A stretch of 27,578 nt of DNA from Bacillota bacterium (GCA_017420625.1 JAFOIR010000254.1:1-27578), one strand, 5' to 3'; counted from the first letter of the stretch, positions 1-10,335 are shown. Notes: a model not told the origin generated them from the letters alone. Program-made: numbers and translations.

Positions 1-1996
1 AGATCTCATCCTGATCGAAACGATGAGTGATCCCTATGAGATGAAAGCAGCTGCTCTGGCAGCCAGGCAAAACAGTGATCTTCCTGTCGTCGTAACCATG
101 ACAGTCGGCGAAGACGGAAGACTATTCAGCGGCGGCAAGCCAGAATGTGCGGTAGCCATGCTGGAAGGACTTCAGGTTGATGTGGTGGGGCTCAACTGCA
201 GCCTGGGACCAGAAGAAATGCTTCGGATCATGCCGGAATTTCTTGCCTGTTGCTCCTTGCCGGTGCTGGTCAGCCCCAATGCCGGACTTCCGACGATCGT
301 TGATGGGAAAGCGGTGTACGGGATCGGACCGCATCGATTTGCTCTTCTGCAAAGTCAGATGCTTGAACTGGGTGTACAGGCGCTTGGCGGCTGCTGTGGA
401 ACGACACCTTCCCATATACGGGAGATGGTGAGGATCTGCAGTCTGACTCCGAGACTTCCGGTGACAGAAAAAAACCTGACCCTCGTAGCCTCATCCTCCA
501 GGGTGGTCACCCTAAGAAAGGCGCCGAAGATCATCGGAGAACGGCTCAATCCCACCGGAAAGAAGAAACTGAAGACTGCACTAAAGGAAAAGAATTTCTC
601 TTATCTGCAGCAGGAAGCACTGAAACAGGAGAAACAGGGAGCGGATATTCTGGATGTGAATGTGGGTCTTCCTGGAATTGATGAAGCCTGGACGATGAAG
701 ACGGCGGTCCAGAGAATTCAGCAGGTTACATCCCTTCCTCTGCAGATCGACACATCCAGTCCTGAAGCGATGGAAGCAGCGCTCAGGATCTATAATGGCA
801 AACCGCTTATCAATTCAGTCAGCGGCAAAAAAGAGACCATGGATCAGATCTTCCCGCTGGTGAAAAAATACGGAGGCGTAGTCATTGGCCTGACGCTCGA
901 TGAAAACGGAATTCCGGATACCGCGCAGGGAAGAGTGGAGATCGCGAAAAAGATCATTCAGGAAGCGGAGAAATACGGAATCCGGAAGAAAGATATCCTG
1001 ATCGATACACTGACCCTTACGATCAGTACAGGTCAGGAACAGGCAGCCATCACCCTGGAAGCATTAAGCCGTGTCAGAGATGAATTGGGTGTCGGCACTG
1101 TGCTAGGTGTATCCAATGTGTCCTTTGGACTTCCCAACCGTGAATGGATCAACAGTTCATTCTTTACGCTGGCTCTTGAACATGGCCTTTCAGCAGGCAT
1201 CATCAATCCGGGGAGCGAACTGATGCGGCGTGCCTATGACCTGTTCTGTGCGCTGAAGGGATATGATCCGAAGCTTACGAACTATATAGAACGCTATAGT
1301 GAAGAGATCAAATCGGATACACCTTTATCTGCTGTTAAGAGCACGAGTCAGAAATCGGATCTGGCAGCAGGACTGGGTACAATCGGTGAAATGATCCTTC
1401 TGGGTGTTGAAGAAAGCGCAGCCAAAGAAACCGAAAAGGCGCTGAAAGAAAGAGAAGCACTTCAGATCATTGATGAAGAACTGATCCCGGCACTTTCCCG
1501 TGCCGGCGAAGCTTTTGAAAAAGGAACCTTCTTCCTGCCGCAGCTTCTTATGAGTGCTGCTGCGGCTCAGGCAGCATTTAAAGTGATCCGGGAACAGATG
1601 AAAAGCGGTGAAACCAGGGTCAGAGGCCGTGTGATCCTGGCTACAGTCCAGGGGGATATTCATGATATTGGCAAAAATATCGTGAAAGTGCTGCTGGAGA
1701 ACTATGGATTTGAAGTACTGGATCTTGGAAAGGATGTTCCGCCGGAGACTGTTCTTGAAACAGCCAGAAAAGAAAATATCCGTCTGGTCGGACTGTCGGC
1801 ACTCATGACGACGACGATCGCCAATATGAGAACGACCGTGGAACTTTTGCAAAGAGAACTCCCGGAGGTAAAAGTGATGGTGGGAGGCGCAGCCCTGACC
1901 GAGGAATATGCCCGCCAGATGAATGCAGATTTTTACTCCAAAGATGCAATGGGAGCGGTTCATTACGCGGAGCAGATCTTCGCTGAAAAAGCTTGA
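1..1996 (+). CDS. metH: Cobalamin-dependent methionine synthase, 5'-truncated by window edge
   Basis: Transfers the methyl group of 5-methyltetrahydrofolate to homocysteine through enzyme-bound cobalamin, giving methionine. The frame is open from base 2, reading DLILIETMSD before the first internal ATG, a conserved stretch of the homocysteine-binding domain, so the true start lies upstream. Visible in order: the end of the homocysteine barrel with zinc cysteines (GLNCS near 185-200 and GGCCGTTP near 385-410); the pterin-binding domain (IIGERLNPTGKKK, then GADILDVNVGLPGIDE); the helical B12 cap; and the B12 domain with the DxHxxG motif DIHDIGKN near 1655-1678, LSALMTT and VMVGGAA. The protein stops after the B12 domain, so the AdoMet-dependent reactivation domain of E. 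coli MetH is absent, as in other short clostridial forms. The stop codon lies inside the -35 box of the leuS promoter. The family is certain; reactivation by a separate protein is inference. Confidence 0.95.
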   Translation, partial: DLILIETMSDPYEMKAAALAARQNSDLPVVVTMTVGEDGRLFSGGKPECAVAMLEGLQVDVVGLNCSLGPEEMLRIMPEFLACCSLPVLVSPNAGLPTIVDGKAVYGIGPHRFALLQSQMLELGVQALGGCCGTTPSHIREMVRICSLTPRLPVTEKNLTLVASSSRVVTLRKAPKIIGERLNPTGKKKLKTALKEKNFSYLQQEALKQEKQGADILDVNVGLPGIDEAWTMKTAVQRIQQVTSLPLQIDTSSPEAMEAALRIYNGKPLINSVSGKKETMDQIFPLVKKYGGVVIGLTLDENGIPDTAQGRVEIAKKIIQEAEKYGIRKKDILIDTLTLTISTGQEQAAITLEALSRVRDELGVGTVLGVSNVSFGLPNREWINSSFFTLALEHGLSAGIINPGSELMRRAYDLFCALKGYDPKLTNYIERYSEEIKSDTPLSAVKSTSQKSDLAAGLGTIGEMILLGVEESAAKETEKALKEREALQIIDEELIPALSRAGEAFEKGTFFLPQLLMSAAAAQAAFKVIREQMKSGETRVRGRVILATVQGDIHDIGKNIVKVLLENYGFEVLDLGKDVPPETVLETARKENIRLVGLSALMTTTIANMRTTVELLQRELPEVKVMVGGAALTEEYARQMNADFYSKDAMGAVHYAEQIFAEKA

Positions 1997-2012
1997 ATTA
2001 ATAGGCTTTTTC
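1985..2012 (+). terminator. Possible weak terminator hairpin at metH stop
   Basis: An 8-bp perfect stem, GAAAAAGC (1985-1992) with GCTTTTTC (2005-2012), has a 12-nt loop. The T run is inside the 3' arm and is not followed by more T, so it would be a weak terminator. Its loop holds the -35 box of the leuS promoter. Confidence 0.4.
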
Positions 2013-2021
2013 TGGTATAAT
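1993..2021 (+). promoter_or_regulatory. leuS promoter (sigma-A type)
   Basis: The -35 box TTGAAT (1993-1998) and the -10 box TATAAT (2016-2021) are exactly 17 bp apart. A TG one base before the -10 makes it an extended -10. Transcription would begin near 2028, leaving a leader of about 36 nt that is too short for a T-box. The -35 box contains the metH stop codon TGA (1994-1996). Confidence 0.85.
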
Positions 2022-2063
2022 TAAAGCTTGTAATTATTATTCCCGTAAAGAGGAGACAGACCC

Positions 2064-4472
2064 TTGAAAGTTTACAATCATATCACTCTTGAAAAGAAAT
2101 GGCAAAAGATCTGGGACGATGAAAAAGCGTTTCATGTAGAGATCGACCATTCCAAACCCAAGTTTTATGCTCTGATCGAATTCCCTTATCCTTCCGGACA
2201 AGGACTGCACGTGGGACATCCCAGACCCTATACGGCAATGGACATCATTGCCAGAAAACGCAGAATGCAGGGCTATAATGTCCTGTTTCCCATGGGATGG
2301 GACGCATTCGGACTTCCCACGGAAAACTATGCCATTAAGAATAAGATCCATCCGGCAGAGGTTACAAAGAACAACGTAGCCCGATTCAAATCTCAGCTGA
2401 AGATGCTCGGATTCTCGTTTGACTGGGATCGTGAAGTCAATACCACCGATCCGGCTTATTATCGCTGGACGCAGTGGATCTTCCTGCAGCTTTTCAAAAA
2501 GGGCCTGGCTTATAAAAAAGAAATTGCAGTAAACTGGTGTCCTTCCTGTAAAGTAGGTCTGGCCAACGAAGAAGTTGTGGACGGATGCTGTGAGCGGTGC
2601 GGTACACCGGTAGAACACCGGATGAAGACACAGTGGATGCTGAAGATCACCGAGTATGCCCAGAAGCTGATCGACGGCCTTACCGATCTTGATTTTATCG
2701 AGCGGGTCAAAACACAGCAGATCAACTGGATCGGACGTTCGGAAGGCGCAGAAGTGGACTTCAAAGCGGCTGACAGAACACTGACCGTTTATACGACACG
2801 CCCGGATACGCTTTTCGGTGCGACCTACATGGTCATGTCTCCGGAACACCCCTACATTGATGAGTGGAAAAATCAGATCGAAAACATCGATGAGATCGAA
2901 GCATACCGCGCCTATGCCAGAAGCAAGTCCGATTTTGAGCGGACAGAGCTGGCCAAGGAAAAGACCGGTGTCGAGATCAAGGGGATTCGTGCCGTCAATC
3001 CGGTCAACGGAAAGGAAATTCCCATCTGGATTTCCGATTATGTACTGATGAGTTACGGAACCGGTGCTATCATGGCTGTTCCGGCTCATGATACCCGTGA
3101 CTATGACTTTGCGAAGAAGTTCAGCCTTCCGATCATCGAAGTAGTTGCCGGAGGCGACATCGAGAAAGAAGCTTTTACGGATATCGAGACCGGTACGATG
3201 GTCAACTCCGGTTTCCTGAACGGTCTTTCTGTTGCTGAAGCCAAGAAAGCAATTATTGAATGGCTGAGCGATCAGGGCATCGGACATAGAAAAGTCAATT
3301 ACAAACTTCGTGACTGGGTATTCTCCAGACAGCGTTACTGGGGCGAACCGATTCCGGTCGTTTACTGTGAGCACTGTGGCGGATATGTTGCGCTTCCTGA
3401 AGATCAGCTTCCGCTGCTGCTTCCGAAAGTGGAAAGCTACGAACCCGGTCCGAACGGCGAGTCTCCGCTGGCCAGTATGACGGAATGGGTCAATACTACC
3501 TGTCCTGTCTGCGGCCATCCGGCTAAGCGTGAAACGGATACCATGCCTCAGTGGGCAGGATCCTCCTGGTATTTCCTTCGGTATATGGATCCGCATAATG
3601 ACCAGGCGCTGGCCAGCAAGGAAGCGCTTGAATACTGGTCACCGGTTGACTGGTATAACGGCGGAATGGAACATACCACACTGCATCTTCTGTACAGCCG
3701 TTTCTGGCATAAGTTCCTGTATGATCAGGGAATCGTACCTACGCCGGAACCCTATCAGAAACGTACCAGTCATGGAATGATCCTTGGTGAAGACGGACAG
3801 AAAATGTCCAAATCCAGAGGCAATGTTGTCAATCCGGATGAAGTCGTCGCCGATTATGGTGCCGACACCATGCGTCTTTATGAGATGTTTATCGGTGACT
3901 TTGCTTCTACTGCACCCTGGTCGACTACTGGTGTCAAGGGCTGCCGCCGCTTCGTGGAACGTGTCTGGAAGCTGCAGGATATGATCACAGATGATGAAGG
4001 TATCAGCAAGGATCTGGAGTGCCAGGTACATCGTACGATCAAGAAAGTTACCCTCGACTATGAAGCGATGAAATTCAATACCGGCATTGCTGCGCTGATG
4101 GCTCTTCTGAATGATTTCTATGCAAAGGGAAGCATAACAAGAGGGGAAATGAGAATCTTCCTTCAGCTGATCAATCCGGCAGCTCCGCATTTCACAGAAG
4201 AAATGTGGGAGATGCTGGGCTTTGAAGGCAGAATCTATCAGAGCGTATGGCCTTCCTATGACGAAGCCAAGACGATCAGTGATACGGTGGAGATCGCTGT
4301 CCAGATCATGGGCAAACCAAGAGCCATCATTCAGATTTCTCGTACTGCTTCGAAAGAAGAAGCACTCGCCGTCGCCAAGGAAGAGCCCAGGATCCGTCAG
4401 CTGCTGGAAGGTAAGACGATCGTCAAAGAAATCTACGTTCCCGGCCGGATCGTGAATATTGTAGCGAAATAA
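2064..4472 (+). CDS. leuS: Leucyl-tRNA synthetase
   Basis: Class I aminoacyl-tRNA synthetase charging tRNA-Leu in the cytoplasm. The 802 residues are normal for bacterial LeuRS. The HIGH-type motif is HVGH at residues 49-52, in [16 protein letters not shown], and KMSKS is at 580-584. The CP1 editing domain shows [11 protein letters not shown] and [18 protein letters not shown], the latter with the aspartate used in editing mischarged tRNA. Two cysteine clusters (CPSC..CCERC near 158-180; CEHC..CPVC near 435-480) look like zinc-binding insertions. The start is TTG at 2064, 8 nt after AGAGGAG (2049-2055); no ATG lies nearby in frame, and the N-terminus ([16 protein letters not shown]) matches the family. 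It is the first gene after its own promoter, and the next gene's SD overlaps its stop codon. Confidence 0.98.
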   Translation: MKVYNHITLEKKWQKIWDDEKAFHVEIDHSKPKFYALIEFPYPSGQGLHVGHPRPYTAMDIIARKRRMQGYNVLFPMGWDAFGLPTENYAIKNKIHPAEVTKNNVARFKSQLKMLGFSFDWDREVNTTDPAYYRWTQWIFLQLFKKGLAYKKEIAVNWCPSCKVGLANEEVVDGCCERCGTPVEHRMKTQWMLKITEYAQKLIDGLTDLDFIERVKTQQINWIGRSEGAEVDFKAADRTLTVYTTRPDTLFGATYMVMSPEHPYIDEWKNQIENIDEIEAYRAYARSKSDFERTELAKEKTGVEIKGIRAVNPVNGKEIPIWISDYVLMSYGTGAIMAVPAHDTRDYDFAKKFSLPIIEVVAGGDIEKEAFTDIETGTMVNSGFLNGLSVAEAKKAIIEWLSDQGIGHRKVNYKLRDWVFSRQRYWGEPIPVVYCEHCGGYVALPEDQLPLLLPKVESYEPGPNGESPLASMTEWVNTTCPVCGHPAKRETDTMPQWAGSSWYFLRYMDPHNDQALASKEALEYWSPVDWYNGGMEHTTLHLLYSRFWHKFLYDQGIVPTPEPYQKRTSHGMILGEDGQKMSKSRGNVVNPDEVVADYGADTMRLYEMFIGDFASTAPWSTTGVKGCRRFVERVWKLQDMITDDEGISKDLECQVHRTIKKVTLDYEAMKFNTGIAALMALLNDFYAKGSITRGEMRIFLQLINPAAPHFTEEMWEMLGFEGRIYQSVWPSYDEAKTISDTVEIAVQIMGKPRAIIQISRTASKEEALAVAKEEPRIRQLLEGKTIVKEIYVPGRIVNIVAK

Positions 4473-4482
4473 AGGAGTTAAC

Positions 4483-4803
4483 ATGGAGAATCAGGACCAG
4501 ATCAGAATATCCAACGATGTGATCTTAACGATCGCACAGTTGGCATTGGCCGATGAAATCGGAATAGAGAAGGCTTCCAAAAAGAGCCCAAAGAATAAAG
4601 GCATCAGCATCGACGTGATCGACGATAAGATCTATGTCGGCGTTGAGCTGAACGTCTCCTACGGGACAAAGATTCCCGAACTGTCCGGAAGGATCCAGCA
4701 GAAAATCCGATCCTCCGTTGAGAATATGACAGGGATGGAAGTTGCGGAAGTCAATATCAATATTGCCAGTATGAACATTGAAAAAACATCGAAAGAAGCA
4801 TAA
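4483..4803 (+). CDS. Asp23/Gls24 family envelope-stress protein
   Basis: A 106-residue Asp23/Gls24 (DUF322) family protein. The hydrophilic N-terminus is followed by the usual core: ISNDVILTIAQLALADEIGI, a beta stretch (ISIDVIDDKIYVGVELNV), and the C-terminal VENMTGMEVAEVNINI that marks the family. Members are small cytoplasmic proteins tied to alkaline or envelope stress, and some attach to the membrane through AmaP; no membrane segment is present here. In Bacillus, the paralogue YqhY sits directly upstream of nusB, as this gene does. In Bacillus accBC precedes yqhY, whereas here leuS does. The SD AAAGGAG (4471-4477) overlaps the leuS stop, and the start is ATG at 4483, so the two genes are probably co-transcribed. 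A terminator follows. The molecular function is not known from sequence. Confidence 0.9.
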   Translation: MENQDQIRISNDVILTIAQLALADEIGIEKASKKSPKNKGISIDVIDDKIYVGVELNVSYGTKIPELSGRIQQKIRSSVENMTGMEVAEVNINIASMNIEKTSKEA

Positions 4804-4811
4804 GACAACTG

Positions 4812-4845
4812 AAAAGGCGTGATCATATTTGACCACGCCTTTTTT
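4812..4845 (+). terminator. Intrinsic terminator between asp23-family gene and nusB
   Basis: AAAAGGCGTG (4812-4821) pairs perfectly with CACGCCTTTT (4834-4843). Inside, after an A/C mismatch, TCA pairs with TGA around a TATT loop, and T residues continue to 4845. The stem is followed within about 13 nt by the nusB SD, leaving no visible room for a separate promoter. Confidence 0.85.
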
Positions 4846-4870
4846 AAGGTTTTGCTGAAGGAGAAAGCGA

Positions 4871-5287
4871 ATGACACGCAGTGAAGCAAGGGAACATGCC
4901 TTCCGGATCCTCTATGAGATCCAGTTTCGGCCGGATGAGGATAAAAGAGAGATCGCAGAGATCTACATGGAAGTGTTTCCGGATGAGATCGTAGAGTCAG
5001 GAGAAAGGGACTTTATACTGAGAGAAGTCCTCGGGACTATGGAACATGTCGAAGAACTGGATCAGAAAATAGAAGGGTCTCTTCATGGATGGAGTCTGAA
5101 GAGACTGTCTAAAGTCGATCTGGCTATCCTGAGACTGGCTCTTTATGAGATCGAATTTGCAGAGGATATTCCGGATAAAGTCAGCATCAATGAAGCAGTT
5201 GAACTGGCGAAAAAGTATTCACAGGATGCAGCTAAAGGATTTATCAACGGAGTTCTCGCCAATTTCGCGACTTCGGGAAAAGAATAA
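4871..5287 (+). CDS. nusB: Transcription antitermination factor NusB
   Basis: NusB binds boxA RNA with NusE (ribosomal protein S10) and supports antitermination, mainly on rRNA operons. The 138-residue length is typical. It has the all-helical NusB fold signature: N-terminal RSEAREHAFRILYEIQF, central LSKVDLAILRLALYEI, and C-terminal VSINEAVELAKKYSQDAAKGF followed by INGVL. The start is ATG at 4871 with SD AAGGAG (4858-4863) 7 nt upstream. It is followed 5 nt later by xseA; in Bacillus folD lies between nusB and xseA, and it is missing here. The gene sits directly behind a terminator hairpin, so its expression probably depends on read-through, or on a promoter I cannot see. Confidence 0.97.
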   Translation: MTRSEAREHAFRILYEIQFRPDEDKREIAEIYMEVFPDEIVESGERDFILREVLGTMEHVEELDQKIEGSLHGWSLKRLSKVDLAILRLALYEIEFAEDIPDKVSINEAVELAKKYSQDAAKGFINGVLANFATSGKE

Positions 5288-5292
5288 GACCC

Positions 5293-6523
<1,231 letters not shown>

Positions 6524-6531
<8 letters not shown>

Positions 6532-6745
6532 CGAAAAAGAACCCGGGATCGAAGTCCTGATGGCCAGACTTGAAGAAATCACTTCACAGATGGAAAAAGA
6601 ATCCCTTCCGCTGGCTGAGATGATGGAATTATACAAAGAAGGCCGAGCATTGGAAAAGAAGATCAAAAAAATGCTGGATCTGACAGAAAAGGAAATCGAG
6701 GTCCTCGGTGCGGATGATCTCACGGACAACGGAGAAGAACCGTAA
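6524..6745 (+). CDS. xseB: Exodeoxyribonuclease VII small subunit
   Basis: Small subunit of exonuclease VII; several copies bind the helical part of XseA and are needed for activity. It has 73 residues from this start. The family pattern is plain: a predicted helical hairpin with LMARLEEITSQMEKESLPLA, MMELYKEGRALEKKIKKML, and a short acidic tail. An in-frame ATG at 6515 is only about 1 nt from the AAGGA at 6511-6515, while ATG 6524 is 8 nt from it, so 6524 is preferred. The start overlaps the xseA stop by 8 nt, and the stop shares one base with the ispA start (TAATG), which suggests translational coupling across the three genes. Confidence 0.93.
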
Positions 6746-7644
6746 TGAGTGAAATGAATGAAAAATCCGCAGTCAGAGAAGCGCTGGAAAAAGAACTGTA
6801 TGCAAGAATCCACAGAGGAGAAGGGGCAGACAAAACTCTCTGGGAGGCAATGGAATATTCATTGATGGCCGGCGGAAAACGCGTCAGGCCAATGCTCCTT
6901 ATTCATACCGGAAGAAGTCTTGGTGCACCAATGGAACTTCTGATGCCGTTTGCGTGTGCACTGGAGATGATTCATTCCTCTTCACTGATACACGATGATC
7001 TTCCTGCGATGGATGACGATGATTACCGCAGGGGACGGCTGACCAATCACAAGGTGTTCGGCGAAGCAGCAGCGATCCTTGCAGGAGACGGGCTTCTGAA
7101 TCTGGCGTATGAGATCATGGCGGATACAGCTGCAAAGCTGGAGGAGCCGTTAGATAAGAGCCGGGCGGTCCGTGCTATGGCATATATTGCACAGTGTGCC
7201 GGAGCTAAAGGTATGATGGCAGGGCAGATCGCGGACCTTGAGAGTGAAGAAAAACAGATAGAGGCTTCCGAGCTTACCTATATCGAGTTCAATAAGACAA
7301 GCCGCCTGCTGATGGCAGCGATCAAAGGCGGTGCGCTCCTGGCCGGAGCGAATGAAGAGACCTTGTCCATGCTGGAAGAAGCCGCAGGGAAGATCGGTCT
7401 TGCATTCCAGATCCAGGATGATGTGCTGGATGTGGAAGGCTCTTTTGAAAAACTCGGAAAGCCGCTGGGCAGTGACGAAAAAAGCCAGAAAGCGACCTTT
7501 GTTTCGCTGTATGGTCTGGAAGAGGCCAAAACGCGTGTCAGGAAGCTGAGTGAAGAAGCTTCTGAACTTGTCAGTATTCTGCCGGGAGATGACGGCAGGA
7601 TCGTTCAGATCATGGTCGATCAGCTGCAAAAACGCGATCACTAA
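6745..7644 (+). CDS. ispA: Polyprenyl (farnesyl/geranyl) diphosphate synthase
   Basis: Trans-prenyltransferase that condenses isopentenyl diphosphate with allylic diphosphates, usually giving farnesyl diphosphate, the precursor of undecaprenyl carrier and other isoprenoids. It has 299 residues, the usual IspA size. The first aspartate-rich motif is DDLPAMD at residues 84-90, preceded by MIHSSSLIH. The second is DDVLD at 225-229, in FQIQDDVLDVEG. The GGKRVRP substrate-binding motif lies near residue 43. The start ATG shares its first base with the xseB stop. It lies directly before dxs, which supplies the precursor pathway, as in Bacillus. The product chain length (C15 or C20) cannot be fixed from sequence alone. 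Confidence 0.95.
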   Translation: MSEMNEKSAVREALEKELYARIHRGEGADKTLWEAMEYSLMAGGKRVRPMLLIHTGRSLGAPMELLMPFACALEMIHSSSLIHDDLPAMDDDDYRRGRLTNHKVFGEAAAILAGDGLLNLAYEIMADTAAKLEEPLDKSRAVRAMAYIAQCAGAKGMMAGQIADLESEEKQIEASELTYIEFNKTSRLLMAAIKGGALLAGANEETLSMLEEAAGKIGLAFQIQDDVLDVEGSFEKLGKPLGSDEKSQKATFVSLYGLEEAKTRVRKLSEEASELVSILPGDDGRIVQIMVDQLQKRDH

Positions 7645-7662
7645 AGAGAGGAGGTGTCCCTG

Positions 7663-9531
7663 ATGGATATTCTTTCGAAAATCCAGGGGCCGGAAGATCT
7701 TTCCAGTCTTTCCGAAGCACAGCTTGGTGAGTTGGCAGAGGAGATCAGACGGTTCCTGGTGCAGCAGGTGTCTCATACAGGCGGACACCTGGCATCCAAC
7801 CTGGGAGTCGTCGAACTGACACTGGCGATCCATCGGGTATTCAATACTCCGAAGGATCAGCTGGTGTTTGATGTCGGACATCAATCCTATGTTCATAAAA
7901 TTCTGACCGGGCGAAAAGACCAATTCGACAGACTGCGGCAAAAAGGGGGCATCAGCGGATTTCCCAAGGGTAGGGAAAGCATCTACGATGCCTTTGATAC
8001 CGGACATGCTTCAACTTCGATCTCCGCTGCCTATGGCCTGGCGAAAGCCAGAGATCTCTCCGGTGAGGATTATGAAGTCGTCTGCGTGATCGGAGACGGA
8101 TCCATGACAGGCGGCATGGCCTATGAGGCAATGAATAATGCAGGAAGAGACAAGACGAAACTGATCGTGATCCTGAACGATAACGAAATGGCGATCGGAC
8201 GCAATGTCGGTTCCTTATCGCAGCATCTGGGCCGCCTTCGGACCAAACAGGGATATCTTAGAAGTAAAAAACTGGTCAAGGAAAGCGTAGAACGTCATCC
8301 GGGCCTAAAACCACTCTATGAAGTGGCAGACAAAGTCAAAAACCGAATCAAGTACCTGGTGGTAAAAGGGATCCTTTTTGAAGAAATGGGCTTTACCTAT
8401 CTGGGACCGGTGGATGGACATGATATCAAGGCGCTGACGGAAGTTCTGACAGAGGCAAAGACTTTGAAAGAACCCGTGATTGTTCATGTAGTGACGACAA
8501 AAGGAAAAGGTTATGCACCGGCACAGATGAGTCCCGTCAAATATCATGGAATCAGCTGTTCTTCCAGCGATGATACAACCTGGGCAGAAGCATTTGGGCA
8601 GGCACTGTCTGCACTTGCAGAGAAGGATCCGAAGATCGTCGCAGTAACAGCCGCCATGGCAGACGGGGTCGGCTTGCGGAATACTTCGATACCCGGGGAT
8701 CGGATCTTTGATGTCGGTATCGCAGAGGAACATGCGGTCACCTTCGCTGCCGGACTGGCCAAGGGTGGGTTGAAACCCTGTGTCGCCATCTATTCAACTT
8801 TCCTTCAGCGAGCCTATGATCAGATCGTTCATGATGTGTGCCTGACCGGACAGAGTGTGGTTTTTGCCGTTGATCACAGCGGTCTGGTCGGGGAAGACGG
8901 AGAAACTCATCAAGGTACGATGGATACGGCTTTTCTGTCTCATATTCCTGGGATGACACTGATGGCACCCTGCGATCAGACAATGCTGGAAAAAATGCTT
9001 GGATTTGCTTTTGATCTTCATGCACCGGCTGCCATCAAATATCCCAAAGGGACCTGCCGCAAACTGGATCATCTGCTGACAGAGGAACCACTTGTAAAAG
9101 GCAGGAGCGTGATCGTTCGGGAAGGAAAGAATCCCGCAGGAATTCGCGTGAGTATTCTGTCTGTGGGAGACAGGCTGGGCAGCGCTGTGAATGCGGCGTC
9201 CAGGATGGAAGAGGATGGTGCATCGGTTCGGGTGATCGATGTCCGTTTCATCAAACCAATGGACACTGAAACGATTCGATCACTTTTTGAAAGTGAAGAA
9301 TTGATCATTACAGTTGAGGAACAGATCTATACCGGATCCTTTGGAATGCAGGTGCGATCTTTCGCCTCACAGATGGAGTCAAAAGCATCCATTACAGTAC
9401 TCTCGCTGCCCGATGCATTTATTCCGCAGGACAGCCGTAAAAACGCGCTTCACGAGTTTTCACTCGATGAAGAAGGAATTCTGAACGCATGGAAGACATT
9501 CAAAGAGAAAAAAGCGAAGGCGAAAAAGTAA
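7663..9531 (+). CDS. dxs: 1-deoxy-D-xylulose-5-phosphate synthase
   Basis: Thiamine-diphosphate enzyme joining pyruvate and glyceraldehyde 3-phosphate in the first step of the MEP isoprenoid pathway. It has 622 residues from this start. The TPP motif begins with GDG at residues 144-146 (GDGSMTGGMAYEAMNNAG) and continues to LNDNEMAIGRNVG. The N-terminal substrate pocket shows GHQSYVHKILTGR. The second domain has the catalytic glutamate in IAEEHAVTFAAGLAKGG near residue 355. The C-terminal transketolase-like domain ends in VLSLPDAFIPQ. A GTG at 7654 is in frame but is itself part of the SD AGGAGG (7649-7654); ATG 7663 is 8 nt behind that SD and is the true start. It overlaps tlyA by 43 nt. Confidence 0.97.
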   Translation: MDILSKIQGPEDLSSLSEAQLGELAEEIRRFLVQQVSHTGGHLASNLGVVELTLAIHRVFNTPKDQLVFDVGHQSYVHKILTGRKDQFDRLRQKGGISGFPKGRESIYDAFDTGHASTSISAAYGLAKARDLSGEDYEVVCVIGDGSMTGGMAYEAMNNAGRDKTKLIVILNDNEMAIGRNVGSLSQHLGRLRTKQGYLRSKKLVKESVERHPGLKPLYEVADKVKNRIKYLVVKGILFEEMGFTYLGPVDGHDIKALTEVLTEAKTLKEPVIVHVVTTKGKGYAPAQMSPVKYHGISCSSSDDTTWAEAFGQALSALAEKDPKIVAVTAAMADGVGLRNTSIPGDRIFDVGIAEEHAVTFAAGLAKGGLKPCVAIYSTFLQRAYDQIVHDVCLTGQSVVFAVDHSGLVGEDGETHQGTMDTAFLSHIPGMTLMAPCDQTMLEKMLGFAFDLHAPAAIKYPKGTCRKLDHLLTEEPLVKGRSVIVREGKNPAGIRVSILSVGDRLGSAVNAASRMEEDGASVRVIDVRFIKPMDTETIRSLFESEELIITVEEQIYTGSFGMQVRSFASQMESKASITVLSLPDAFIPQDSRKNALHEFSLDEEGILNAWKTFKEKKAKAKK

Positions 9532-10331
9532 GAATCGATCAGCTTCTGGTACGAACCGGTAAAGCGAAAAGCAGAGAGAAAGCAAAGGAATGGATCCTGG
9601 CCGGACTTGTTTTTGCGGATGGGCGGAAAGCAGAAAAGCCGAGTGAGACATTTGGTCCTGAGGTACAGATTGAAGTACGATCTTCAGGGACAGATTATGT
9701 TTCCCGGGGAGGAAAAAAACTGGAAGGCGCTATATCCGGATTTGGTCTGACTGTGGGGGACCTGATCTGTCTGGATGCAGGAGCCTCAACCGGCGGGTTT
9801 ACCGATTGTCTGCTTCAGCACGGCGCCCGAAAAGTATATGCAGTGGATGTCGGCAGCAATCAGCTTAGCGACAAGCTTAGAAAAGATCCACGGGTGATCT
9901 CGATGGAGAACACCAATATCCGGACGATGGATCCGGCTTCGATCGAAACATGTGATTTTTTCTGTGCGGATCTTTCATTTATTTCCCTGCGTCTGGTTCT
10001 TGGAGCTCTTAAAAAGCTCATTACAGATCAGGCAGAAGGTGTCGTACTGGTCAAACCGCAGTTCGAAGCAGGTAAGGATAAAGTTGGAAAAGGCGGAATC
10101 GTAAAGGATCCGAAAGTACATGTTCGTGTGCTGGAAGAAGTGATCAGAAGTGCTGATGAGGCAGGTTTTGAGGCAGCCGGTCTCCTGCCGTCGCCGATTC
10201 GGGGCGGAGATGGAAACACCGAATATCTGCTCTTTTTGAAAGCTGATCATAAGTCAGAAAGAAATCAGCCGGATTCTGTTAAAATCCGCGAAACGGTTAA
10301 ACTGGCGCTGAAAGAAAAGCAAAGAGGATAA
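9489..10331 (+). CDS. tlyA: TlyA family rRNA 2'-O-methyltransferase (hemolysin-like)
   Basis: S4-domain plus FtsJ-type methyltransferase of 280 residues. In mycobacteria TlyA methylates the ribose of 16S and 23S rRNA cytidines and is needed for capreomycin sensitivity; the hemolysin name is historical. The S4 RNA-binding domain (about residues 14-75) begins RIDQLLVRTGKAKSREKA. The Rossmann methyltransferase follows, with the SAM loop LDAGASTGGFTDCLL, VYAVDVGSNQL and ADLSFISL. Lysine and aspartate in SRGGKKLEGA, CADLSF and VLVKPQFEAGKDK fit the K-D-K-E tetrad. ATG 9489 lies inside dxs in another frame, with AAGGA about 11 nt upstream, and no later start would keep the S4 domain. In Bacillus ahrC/argR sits between this gene and recN; here recN follows after 4 nt. 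Confidence 0.93.
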   Translation: MEDIQREKSEGEKVRIDQLLVRTGKAKSREKAKEWILAGLVFADGRKAEKPSETFGPEVQIEVRSSGTDYVSRGGKKLEGAISGFGLTVGDLICLDAGASTGGFTDCLLQHGARKVYAVDVGSNQLSDKLRKDPRVISMENTNIRTMDPASIETCDFFCADLSFISLRLVLGALKKLITDQAEGVVLVKPQFEAGKDKVGKGGIVKDPKVHVRVLEEVIRSADEAGFEAAGLLPSPIRGGDGNTEYLLFLKADHKSERNQPDSVKIRETVKLALKEKQRG

Positions 10332-10335
10332 TACT

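Noticed and set aside
2037..3596. Long open frame of 519 codons on the minus strand opposite leuS
   Set aside because: It lies fully antisense to a certain leuS, has no SD or promoter, and its translation resembles no family. It results from codon bias that avoids minus-strand stops.
7654..7662. GTG start for dxs three codons upstream
   Set aside because: The GTG is part of the AGGAGG ribosome-binding site of the ATG at 7663.
9489..9531. dxs/tlyA overlap as a possible frameshift or fusion
   Set aside because: Both proteins are complete at their normal lengths; the 43-nt overlap is an ordinary gene overlap.
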